Assembly (NCBI GenBank): GCA_030847615.1
Contig: JAUMIR010000005.1
Location: forward strand, 218,038,645 to 218,102,644
Length of the DNA stretch: 64,000 nucleotides
DNA from: Gambelia wislizenii
Lineage: Eukaryota; Chordata; Lepidosauria; Squamata; Crotaphytidae
Reading direction: 5' to 3'
Under the pieces are notes generated by a model. It did no database searches. It was given only the letters and a program-made list of their open reading frames with translations, and was not told the DNA's origin. Below are positions 49,301 through 61,300 of this stretch, in pieces. Position 1 is the stretch's first letter; every line of letters begins with the position of its first letter. The translations under genes and the position numbers were made by a program.

Positions 49301-52300
49301 GGGCCAGTGAAGTACAGTATCAATGGAAATGGAAAACTGATTGGCCCTCAGGCCCACACCACTAGTCATGGAGCAATCTACATCCTGTTTGGCTTTGGTA
49401 AGATGCCCTCTCATTTCTTATTGATCTCTCAGAGTTGTCTTGACTTTGAAAAAAGAATGAGTTTGTCACATGGTACTTTTGCAGGATGGACCCCCATGGC
49501 AAGGACTTTGGGGATCCAGCACCAGGATGTCTAGCTTGGGAGTGGTCAAAATGAAAGACTGAATTGATAGCTAGTGAGCCATCTGAAAAAGATAGAATAG
49601 CTAGGGTGAAACTGTTAAAAGAGGAGACACTATAACATAAGCCTAAATATTGAAAGAAGAGAAGGCAAAGAGCACGGTAGACAGTGAGATAAGGTGATAC
49701 AAGTTACAATTGGGTGTTCAAGATGGAGGTATTGAGTTAGTAGATAACACTTACCATGATATAGAATCTTGCCAAAATTGGAATCCAAAGAACCAGAATT
49801 TAAGCTATGCTAGAAAGCTGTTGCAAAACTCACATAGAAAGCACTTGAAAAGATGCTCAGCACAGTTTGCTATACAATGTCTGTCCTGGGATGTTTCTGC
49901 ACAATCTGTTTTTGTGAAATCCTCCCCCCCACCCGCCACCCCCAGAGCTCAAAAGGCAATAGTTCAGACTTCCCATCCATTACTCTTCTGCTTAGGACAT
50001 AACTGCAGTATGAGGTTAGTCACACTTATTGCATTTTTGTGTAATGTGATTAGTGACATTCATCTCTGCAGCACTTTATGGTCCTTTTTAGGGGGAGAGT
50101 TTTTATTCTCTCTCTCTATACTCTGTGGTTCTTTTTCTTTGAAAGCAGTACTTATCCAATATAGGGTATTTATCCAGTCTTATTTCTTCTTTCTTTTCTT
50201 TTTTCAGTGCTTGGCAGACAGCTGGGCAGCTCCCCCTTCCTCTTCCACACCAATAGCACTAAATATGTAAAACATCTATATAGCTTCCTTGTATTGTTAT
50301 TTTAAAGCCTTTTGTGTATAGGAATACATATATTGCTAGGACATGGGTTCTTAAAGGAGAAAGCAGCAACACAGATAATCCCTTCACAAAAAGGTGTCTC
50401 TCCCCGCTCGCCCAAGAATACTTTGCTGTTTACATGGGGTTTGTATATAATGTTCTTGTAACCCCAAAAGGACTTTAGGGCTTGTCTGTATGAGCCCGAA
50501 AAAAACTGATTGCTCCGCAGTAATAGCAAGTTGCAGCAGTTGCAACTTGTCTTAACAGTTTTACAGCCCCCATAAATTTTGTATGCCCTATAGCCAAGAT
50601 GGCAGCTGCAAGTGAATTACTCACATTTTAAAATCTGTGCTGAACTTTTTTTTAAAAAACAACCCTATTTCTATAGTGCAGACAAGCAATATTTCATCTT
50701 TACCAAAAAAGAAAGAGAGAAAGATAATGCAAATCCCCATTTTATCGACTTAGCGATCAATTACTAAGGTGAAAATCCAACAAGGCGGCAGCGGACACTT
50801 GCCCTTTTAGCAAACCCTACCCCCTGCACTCGTCTGACCAATCATGTTTGCACTTCCTCTCATATGGAAAAGTGATTAGCAATTACCTAATACACATTGG
50901 AAACTGCTTAATGCAGTGTAGAAGTGTAAATTGCTATTGCATTAAAAAAAAACAATTTGTAAGCTGCTCTGATAGCCATTGTGGCTGAAGGGTGGGGTAT
51001 AAATACCTAAATAAATAAAATAAATAAGAATTAAAGCAAATTGCTTGTTCCACTGAGTGGGAATGCGCATTCCCCACAGAACTTTTTAAAAACCTCAGGG
51101 AAAAGCCGCAAAGGCTTCCCCAGTGTAGTTTTTGGAGGTTTTTTGCTGCTCCCATTCCAAATATGGCACGTTGATGCGGGTTCCCATTAAGACAGATCAT
51201 ATTCCCAGTGAATTCCATTGGGATTATTTTGATCAGTATCATTTTGAAAGTGCTGGAATGCATTTGGATCATGCTTTGACTTCTGATGTATTGTGCTGAG
51301 CACGTTTCAGCTTTTGCAATTTCCTTTGTGGAGAATTTGAAGAACTGTGGGATAGGGGCTTCATGGCCAGGGAGGTTGTGGAATCCATTGAAAAAAAGTG
51401 TGTGGGATTATCTCATAGAATAGCAAGAAAAGGGTGGGGATACATCTTCACTTATTTATGCAGAAAGGCCATGATAGAAGCAGAGTAGATGGGTTGAACC
51501 TATAGCAGTGCTTGTGCTTCTCTTGTTATTTCTTACTCTCTTCCAATCTTGCATCTGTTTCATGGATATACAAGATGCTGTTAGTTTTTGCTCTTTCTGT
51601 CACCTAGGCAATGTCCAAGCAGTTGCCCTGCGCGATATCTTTGCTCAGGCTAGAAACCGTGACAGCTTCCCACCAGTGCTGCAACAAGAAGAGCCTGAAT
51701 GGGAAAAGCGCCGTTCAGTCAATTTGTCAGAGCTTATTGACATTTACAGGTGGGATACTGTCTCCCTTCCATGGTAAAATATATTGACTTGCTGTGTCTT
51801 AGCTTGGTGGCCAATGAAATACATTGAATATGGAGATGATGACAGGCTCTTCAAGTGGCCATAAACCTGTCAGGAGTGTTTTCCATAGATATATAATATC
51901 TTGCCCTAAGATTAAGTGGTTGAGTTTGGTGACTAAAAATAACTATAGCTTTTCTAATGGTTGTAGTTCAAAGTTAAGGAGTATTTTCTTGCATTACTTC
52001 ACAGGCCCTTGAACTTGTCTGTTTCTGTAATTCTGATTGTAGAATTCTTCAGACCTCTCTTTTGTTTAAATCATTGGTAAATCCTTTCTAAAATGAGACT
52101 GGTACTCAATTGTTTGTTTGTCTGTGGTTCTACTATTGTTTTATTATGCACCAGTACTGCAGGCAAACTTACTGATGTCTATATTGTTTAGGTTAGATAC
52201 TTGACAAAGCACTGAATTGTTTGTGTACTACATATAAATAATAGTTACCATCACTCATGCTTATTTTAATCGTTCACAAGTAATTGGTTTTGTTTCTAAA

Positions 52301-55300
52301 CATGAAAGCTCCTGCATATTGACTTGTGCATGCAGTCTAAGAAAGACCATGAAGTCTGTGATGCACTGACATTGTGAATATAACAGTCCCATATGAGAAC
52401 TACTGTTTGAACAGCAACTGTTAGCAAAGAATGCATACATGCAAAATTGAAGCAAGAAATTATAAATCTATGAAATATAACCATAAAACCATCTGAAATC
52501 TAGCAAGGAGATAGATTTTTTTCTAGAGCTCTCTGAGGCAGTGGAGTGTGAGGACAGACTTCAAGGAGAATTCCTTCTCAAGAAGGATGTTTGAAATATC
52601 ATCTGAAAAACAGTGCCAGTCACACCACAATTATTTTGGCTTCTCAGATGTTCAGAATGAGGATTCCCATCCCCAAATTTGCTTGAACGTTGTTTAAGGC
52701 ACACTTTGATCACAGCTCTATATAAACAAAATATTCAGTGTGCCATTTTCTATTACTCTTTAGCTGAAGCTGATGTGAATCCTATTTAGCCAGCTGCCCT
52801 GAGATCGTCAGATTAGGGGTGGGATATATATTAATAAATAAATCAAATGAATGTTTCGTGTAAGAATGTGCATGGAAAACCTCATAGAAGCAGTTGCATG
52901 TGGCAGCTGCATCTGATTTCATTTTGGCTGGGAAGTGCCCTAAAATGAGGTTATTACGAAGCTTGGAAAAGTTGCTGATTGGAGATTCCACAAATTGTAT
53001 TCCCAAAAAGCAACTCATCCAAGCTGTGAGTAATTGGGGCAAGCACTGTTGCCTCACATTTGCTCTCTACCTCCTTCAGTGGTGGTGTTCAGTTTCTGCA
53101 AGCAGTAAAGTCTCCAGAGGGCAACTGCAGTGACCTCCTCATCACTACCAGTCATGGTTTGACGTTACTGAGGGGACAGGACTTGGAGCCTCGCTGGACT
53201 CTGAAACAGCAGGACATCATCAGGTAATGAGCTCTTGTTTTTGTTTCTGGCTCTATCTGCTTCTTCTGTATGCTCACATATATTTGAGAAATGCAGTCAA
53301 GGATGTTGTTAACTTTCCCACACCTTGACATATCCTTTCTGGTAACAGTACCAGAAAGTCTTTTTGCTGTGGAACACTTTCCCCCAAATAAGGGCTAGTC
53401 AGCCTGGTGCCCTGCAGCGGTTTGTACAACAACAGCTCTCTGAATTCTTTCAAATTGCCCATTCTGGCTGAGAAGAGAACTTTGAAGTAACATTTTAAAG
53501 TAATAATGTTACCAGTAAGGCATTACTTTGGGGGGTAATGAGAACACAATAATATTATTTTTATTACATAATGCTGGGGGAGGGGAACCATGCAGCCCTC
53601 CAGGTGTTGTTGGACTAGAATTCCCAGCATTTCTCACCATTTGCTGTGCTGGCTAGGGCTGCTAGGACTTGTAATTCACCTACATCCTGGGGGGCCATGT
53701 GGTTCCTATCTGAAGTAATATAGTGTCCTATAATGACCTTTTTTTCCTTAGATGTAATGGGTAAAGTTTAGGTGTCACTTCAAAAACATCATTTGGGAGA
53801 TAGGTTATTTGCGGAGATTTTTGCTCATTTTCTATTTTTAAAATATTCTTGTAAAAAGAGAGAACAAAAATTGAAATAAAATTAAAACTGTTCAGTAACA
53901 TGTAACTAGTTGCCATCCTTTCTTTTAAAGCAGGAACTAAAGCACATTACTTTTAAAAACTAATAGTTTAAGCTGTGGGTACAGCAGATTAAAGATATAA
54001 TCCAAGAAATCGAGAAGGTATTAAGTTGTCAACTCACATGCCCTAAAGCCACAGCAGCTCATCTCAGAGCAACTTAGGACATTTTTAGCTGGTCAGATGT
54101 TTGATAACTCAGTTGTTTTATTTCTAGATTAGGATTTAACAATTACTTCTGCATTTGCCATCTCTTTAAAATTGGGCTCAAAATAAACTCAAAATGAGCT
54201 AAATAGTGGGGGGAATAATAATAATAATAATAACAACAACAATAATACGGTAATAATAATAATAATACAGTAGCACCCCTGTATCTGCTGATTCACCAAC
54301 TGTTATCCACAGTTGGCGACAGTGGGGGTGGGGGTGGATGGGGAGGGAAGGGAGGAGGCTTCCAGATGGCTTCTGTGGATTATTATTATTATTATTATTA
54401 ATTATTTTCTTACTGACCTCTGCCTATGGATTGAAGCATGGAACAACAGATTAAAATGCAACAATAAATCAACACATAACATAGTTAAAAACACAAACAC
54501 CAATTAAATCCATAATCAGTTAAAAGACCATAACATCAGTTTAAAAAGCATATGTACATATTTAAATTCATAATTCAAAAACTTGTGCTGGAAAATGTTG
54601 GTCTTTAATGCTGTTGAATGCAGACAGCATATCCAGCTTTCCAATCTCTTCCAGCAGATCATTCCACAATTGGGGGCGGGGGGGGGGGGCTGATGAAAAA
54701 GTCCTTTGGTTAACAGTTGCTGGTCTGGTAATTGTGAACAGGAGGGAGGGCAAACCATTCCCCACTAGTGGAAGCTATTCCGTTCCAGGGAAGAGTGCTG
54801 TTGGATATAGTTCAAAGAATCCAGTCAGAGCTTGGAGCCCCCCCCCCCGAGCTTTGTGGGGGCTAAAACTCCCAGAATCCCCTAGCCATCATGAGAGATC
54901 CAGAACTTTTTCAGCCATTGTTCCAGTGCTCAAAAAACAATGGGGGTGGGGTTGAAAATGAGGATTGTCTGGGATAGCCCCACCTCTGCTTCTAATACAT
55001 GGAGGGGCTGGGGCCCAGCAGTCCATTTCAGCTGCTGTGTGAAGGGTGTCTTTGAGCATACGACTGATGGAATTTTTCTACTTGTGCTGGGGGTGATATG
55101 AAACTTCAGTTTCAAATTTAGTCTGTTTCAAGCCTGTTGAATCATCAAACCATGAATATTTGCATAATTAACCGTAGTCTGGGCAAAGGTTTAAATGGGT
55201 TAGACCCCTGCACTTGTCCATCCCAAATCTGCTCTGGAGGAGCTTCTCTCTGCCACACACACACATGTTAGAGTTGCTTCAGAGCTACCTGTCACACAGG

Positions 55301-58300
55301 CTAGCCCTGCCCAGCCCTGCCCTCTGCTGCTGGTACATATCAGCCACACAGTTGCCTCCCTGAACATATAAATATTGTCCAAGTGTGTGAAGCGACTGCT
55401 CACATACTGATAGGAATGTCTAACATTTGTCCATAAAAGGGAGACCCTGACATGGCCAGGAGGGTAACCTTTTCAGTCGAAGGCAGCTTACTGAAGTACA
55501 GGTATGGGTGAATCAATCTTAAATCTCATCATGAACAGTAGGTCAGAGCCAAAGTGGTTGGCTGGGCTAGGACTTGGAGACTCAGGGCCAAATTCTCATC
55601 AGCCAAGGAGCTCACTGAGTGGTCTTGGACCACTCATTTCCCTCAGCCTAACCTGCTTCATAAGCGTTTTGTGAGGATAAAGCGAGGAGGAGGGTAAAAA
55701 GTATACGTTTTATAAATAGCACTATGTGCACAACTCACTTGCTTATATGAAATTTATATTGGATCATCAGGGATACTGGTGCATTTTTAAAGGTGTGGAG
55801 AATATCATGATTGCTAATAAAACAGAAGCATGCTGAAAATGACAGCAATAAAACGTCATGCTTTGTGGCGAGGAACCAATTACATCCACATAATTTTCTC
55901 TCATACAGAGCTGTGGAATAATTGGTTTTGTAGTTCTGTGCTCCATTTTCTCTTTTTCTTGGATGCATCAACAAATGATGTTTGCCCATGCCAGGATAGC
56001 AGACTTGATGGATGAGCAGCCTGATTTCTTTTGTCAAAGCCTGGCCTTGCAGAAATGCAGATGAGCTCCAGTGGAGAAAGATTACCTCTGAGGGTGTGGA
56101 CATGTTCATTTAAGATGCCTTCCTTCCCTCTCCTTCATTCTCCTAGTTGCTTTATCCATTTTTTCTTTCTTTTCTTTTCTTTTCTTTCTTTTCTTTTCTT
56201 TTCTTTCTTTCTTTCTTTCTTTCTTTCTTTTTTTTTTTTGGCAGTGATCCTTCCCCAGGCTACTTCAGCAATGATCAAACCCTGGACTTCATGGTTCAAG
56301 CACAGAGTGCAGGCAACATCACCAAAAAGGTACGTTCATTAGTTAGTGAACAGAACAATCCATTGTGTATTGGTTTTAAAGCAATTCCAATTAGATACAA
56401 TGGGTCTTATTACCAAGTGAATATGTATGGCACGGTGGAGAATCTTTTGCCTCTCCAGTGGGTTGGTCTACATCTACCATCAGCTCCATTCTGCATAGCC
56501 AATGGTTGAGAATTGTGGAAGTTGTAATTCTAAATTTTTAAAGGGTACAATGATGGAGATCACATTTTATCCGCTGGCTGATATAAACAGTAGCAGCTAC
56601 TTATACGTCTTGTCAATCCATGATTAGAGGAAGTTGACTAGAAGGTGTCTTTGACATTATGAAGTCTGAGGGCCAGAACTGACGTGATGTTAAATTCATC
56701 TTTGCATTTAATGTGCACATTTTAAAAATGCAAATAAGCCATAGGCGTGGAGGAGCGGGGCTGATAATTTTTGGGATCACACAGCAGATATGAAGGAGTG
56801 GGATTTTACTCTTTCCTCCCTGGTTGATAAACCCACTTGCTTGAAGCTGTGTCTGCTTTGAGAGGGAACCTCACATATGCACCAATGAGAGATTTCTGCC
56901 CATCTCAAAGAGCACATTTAGAGAACAGATTTTCCTTGGACTACGGAACCCCAACAAATTATCAGTTCCCCACCCTAGCCCTGTGGCTGCTATTTTCATT
57001 TTTTTAAAAAATGTACATGTTTAAAGGCATCTTTGCATTTAACATCATATCCAGTTTGGTCCTCAGTTGTTACTAAGGTTGCAGAATTTCTGACTGTGCC
57101 ACTTTAGACTGCAGGTATGGGGGAGCATACACTATATTTTTGAATGAATCTCTCAGTACATAGTAAACAGGTACATCAAGGAGAGAGACAGAGAGAAACG
57201 TAGTGTAGCCCACAGTGAGCTGGTTTTTGCATACAGAGAACATATGTAGAAATGTTAAAAATATGTTCATTTTCCTGCATTCTAAAGCAATATAGTCCAG
57301 CACTTAACCATCTTACTCTGTGCAGTATGTAAAATGGATCATAAAGTGGAAAGGAGTATATCTCTCTGGGAAAGCTCATAATTAGAGAGGGAAAAGGGTA
57401 GCTATCTCCTGGAATTTGCTTGACCACCAGCATCTGCTAATCAATGCTATAATGGTCCCTGGACTTGGAAAAGTTACTTTCTAGGACTTCAATTTCCAGA
57501 ACTTTTCACTGGCCATAATGGTTGGGGGCTCTGAGAGTTTTAGTTCAAAAATGTACCTTTCCAAGCTCAGACTGCCTTGGAATGTAGTACTGTTTTTTAA
57601 ACTGTACTGATTCACCCTCCCCTTTCTTCATGGCACCTCATTGCTATTCTCACTCTGGGCTTTTCTGCTTTTAGTTGCTGGTAGTGGATGGTAAATCAGG
57701 CCTCCCAGTCTGGAGCTATGAGCTGCCCTGTCACATGAAAAAATCAGATGCCCTCTCAGTGATGACTTTGGACAAGAAATCTGTCTTTCTCTTCTGGGCA
57801 AATGAGAAGCAGTCTATCTTGAAAAGCTTGGTAAGTGAGAGTCCAGCTCCCCAGGTGAGAAGAAAATGCTGTGTGGCATTACAGTTCAAGAAGGCAAAGG
57901 AGTGGCTCAAACTTAACAGGATGCCATGATATTTTTCCTGGAAGCCATGTTCTGTGGGTGAAACTGAAATGTTAGTCCTAACTAAAAAGATCCATTGAAT
58001 CAATGAGACTTACTTGACTGTTGATTTAACAAAGTCAGTCAGTCTAGTCTAGGTGGCACTAACAAATGGTTTTATTCCATATATTCAGAGAAATGTAATA
58101 ACAGAACATGTTGAGAAAAGCAGTCTGCACATGCTTGGAGCTTCCTACTTTTTAACATCAAAAAGTTTCAGGATTAGAAGAATACATTTCTGGCTTGGGC
58201 CCTGGCTCAAATCCAACTGTGTGTGTGTGTGTGTGTTTCCCCCTCCTCCTCTTTATTTATTAAAAAATCCTATGCAGCCTTTCAGGGCAAAAATCTCCTG

Positions 58301-61300
58301 ATTATCTTAACAGCAAAATGGCAGTATGCAGTACATTAGATACCAATAAAACCACAACTTTAACATGAAAACACTTACGATAGTAAAATGCACAATTCAC
58401 CAAACTATGTTCTTGTCTAGATGAGAAGATATAACGTGGATTGCTGTGCATTAACACAAATTCACAGCAGCATTCATCCCCGCGGTCCTTTGGCAAAATT
58501 GCTGGTATGCGAAGCTATCTGTGTTTGAAGTGCATATACAGCCATGCCTGCAAATCAAGATGGTGGCAGAGAGTGAATTACTTGTGTTATTATTGTCCAC
58601 AAATTGTCGCCACTGCACAGTATTTTTTAAAAACTGTAAATCAAAGGTGCGCAAGTATGACCTTCCACTTAAAAATGCTGTTTGATCTCCTCTGCACAGC
58701 AAAAAAGCACATGATCGATAATGCAAAACTCCAAAATGGCACTTCCAGCCACTTCGTTGCCAGCAAGACCGTACATCTGACCAATCAGCTTTCCGCTTCT
58801 GCTCTTATCTGGGAATGGGGCTGCAATGCGAAATGGTTGTCCGAACGGGTGGTAATGAACATTTCCACGCATTATTCAAAAAACCTTGGGAAAAGCTGCA
58901 AAGGCTTTTCCCATGCAGTAAATGAAGTTTTTTGGAGGGCCTCCTTCTGAAAACCACTAATCTTGGTTGGATCTTGTTGGCACAAAAGGTATTCTCTGCA
59001 AATTCTATTAGGATTATTTTCACCGTCTAGACAACCTCTAAATGTTTTTTTTTAAAAAAAACATTCCAAAATAAAAAAAGAAAAGTGCTCAGGCTCCACT
59101 GGAATGCCCGTAAACAAAAGAGGATGTTCAGTAAACATGGAGCTGCTACACAAACAGCCCTGTTTCTTGTGCTTACCAGCTTGTTCTTAAGTCTGGCTGA
59201 ATTTTACCTGTTAGTGGTGGCACCTGATAGATGCAGTGCTTGTTATGAGAACACAAGACAAGAAGAAAGATGAAAGAGTTCTGAAAAAAGACGACTCTCC
59301 AGACTCTGGTTTTTATTTTTAGTTTCTAGCTTGAAAATTCATCACATTCTATTGAATGAGATGATCAGCTGCCCATGCAAACCAGCAGATCAAGTGTAGA
59401 ACTGGTGCTTATAAAAAGCATCCTATGCCAGCAGTGGACTTAGATTAGTCTTTCCCTGTCAACGTCAACTAATTGTTAGGGCACATCCAGCTGATTCTGC
59501 TGGTTTTCAGCAAAGAATCTGTGGAATTGATTGTAGCGAACTATGTCATTGAACTTCTACTTTGCATGGTCATGATGAGACCAGTGGTGGGGCTGAAATG
59601 TTGTGCATTTGATAGCTAGAACTGTAATCCCAAAAACTTACACTATGACAAAACAGGAAGATGCCACAAGACTGTTGTTTGTTTGTTTGTTTTTCTCTTT
59701 GTTTTGATTATTTTGCTACAACAGACTGACACAGCTACCCCTCTGATGGTTAAAAGAACAGTCCTCCCTTCAATTTCACGGGGGTTGTGGGTGGAGCACC
59801 CTCACAAAATTGAAAAAAATGTGAATAACCTTCAACTTTGGAGGAAGGACAGGGGGGATCGGGCCCTGAAAAAGTGGCAGCAGGGTCTGGAAAGCCTCGC
59901 CACTGCTCTTCTGACCCCACCTCCCTTCCTAAAGTGGCGGTGAGGCTTCGAGAGCCTTGCTGCCGCCTGCTTGATCCCCCCCCCCGCCCTTCCTAAAGCA
60001 GCGGTGAGGCTTTGGGAGCCTCGCCGCCACCCGCCCAATCCCCCCCCTGCCCTTGTGTATTCAAGGCTTGTGTATTTGAGGAAAAGCCTTGTGTATTTGA
60101 GGCTTTCCATGAATACACGAACCGTGAATTCCAAAGCCATAAATTCCAAGGGACAACTGTATAGTCAGCCCTCCACATTTGCCCCTTTCCCCTTCACAGA
60201 TTTGATTATTAGGGAGTTTGTACAGTAACTGAACTAGCTTGACCTCCTCATACCCCTCTTCCTCTCTTGTGCTGCCAATAGGCCTAGTGCCTACCTCCTG
60301 GTTTTAGAAGCAGAAGCAGCCGCCACAGCCGCCACCGGCAGCAGATTGGTCTCCTTGCCCCTCTTCCTCCTCCTCCTCCTCCTCCTCCCCCTACTGTCCT
60401 CCCATCAACCAGAAACATTGGGGCTGTTGGCAGTACAAGATGGGAAGGAGGAGGGGACAAGCAGATTGATTCACTGGTGGCAGCTGCTGTTGGCAGGACA
60501 GGAGAGAGAGGAGGAGGAGGAGGAAAAGGAAAAGGAAAAGGAAAGGGGTGAGGAGATCAATCTGCCAGTGGTGGTATCTGTGGCTGTTTTTGCTGCTTCT
60601 AAAACTGGGAGGTAGACATTGGGGCTGTTGGCAGGATGGGGAGGCAGGAGGAGGCAGGGAGGACATCAATCCACTGGTGATGGTGGCAGTGCTGCTGCAG
60701 CTTCTAAAACTGGCTTTAGTGTCCTAGGAAGTGGAGGTGCTTTGAAAATCTGGGTGAGGCATGGTGGTGCCACAGCCGGAAAGGGAGGTATGGGCCCAGG
60801 CTGTTGGTGGAAAGGAGTCTGTAGCATGCATGTTTGGGGAGGCTTACAATACTCACAGTTTTTCCACTTTGTTGGGATCCTGTGTCCCTAACCCCCACAA
60901 AAGTGGAGGGCTGACTGTAGTTTGTTTGAACCCCATAAGTGTTTTAGTGGTTAAAAACAGATAATGATCTCATTTTATTAGAGGTTAACATTTTACCATT
61001 AGGAGATCCCTTCATGACTTATAGGGCTGGATTCAGATGAAGTTGGTCACGTTACTCCCATTGAAATCAAGTTAGCTATGGGCTTGGAAGTCAGATTGGT
61101 CATGCTGGCTGGGAGACTTTAGGAATAGTTGTCCAAAAAAGTTTTTCCAAGCTCTTGAATGACTAATTTAAGATCAATGATATCAGTGGGACTGTAAGTG
61201 TAATGGAGATTGGATCCAAACCCTTTGTAAATACTAGAAATTTGTGCAGGAAATTGATAAATCATTCCTTCTTGTTCTTGTTTGTTGTAGGAGCCCAGCC

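Noticed and set aside
49710..50270. 186-codon frame in intron 6
   Set aside because: No family resemblance and no conserved motif. It ends in low-complexity Phe/Ser text.
56031..56509. Phe/Ser-rich frames overlapping exon 9
   Set aside because: Translation of the TTTC repeat. Only the 85-base exon in the middle is real.
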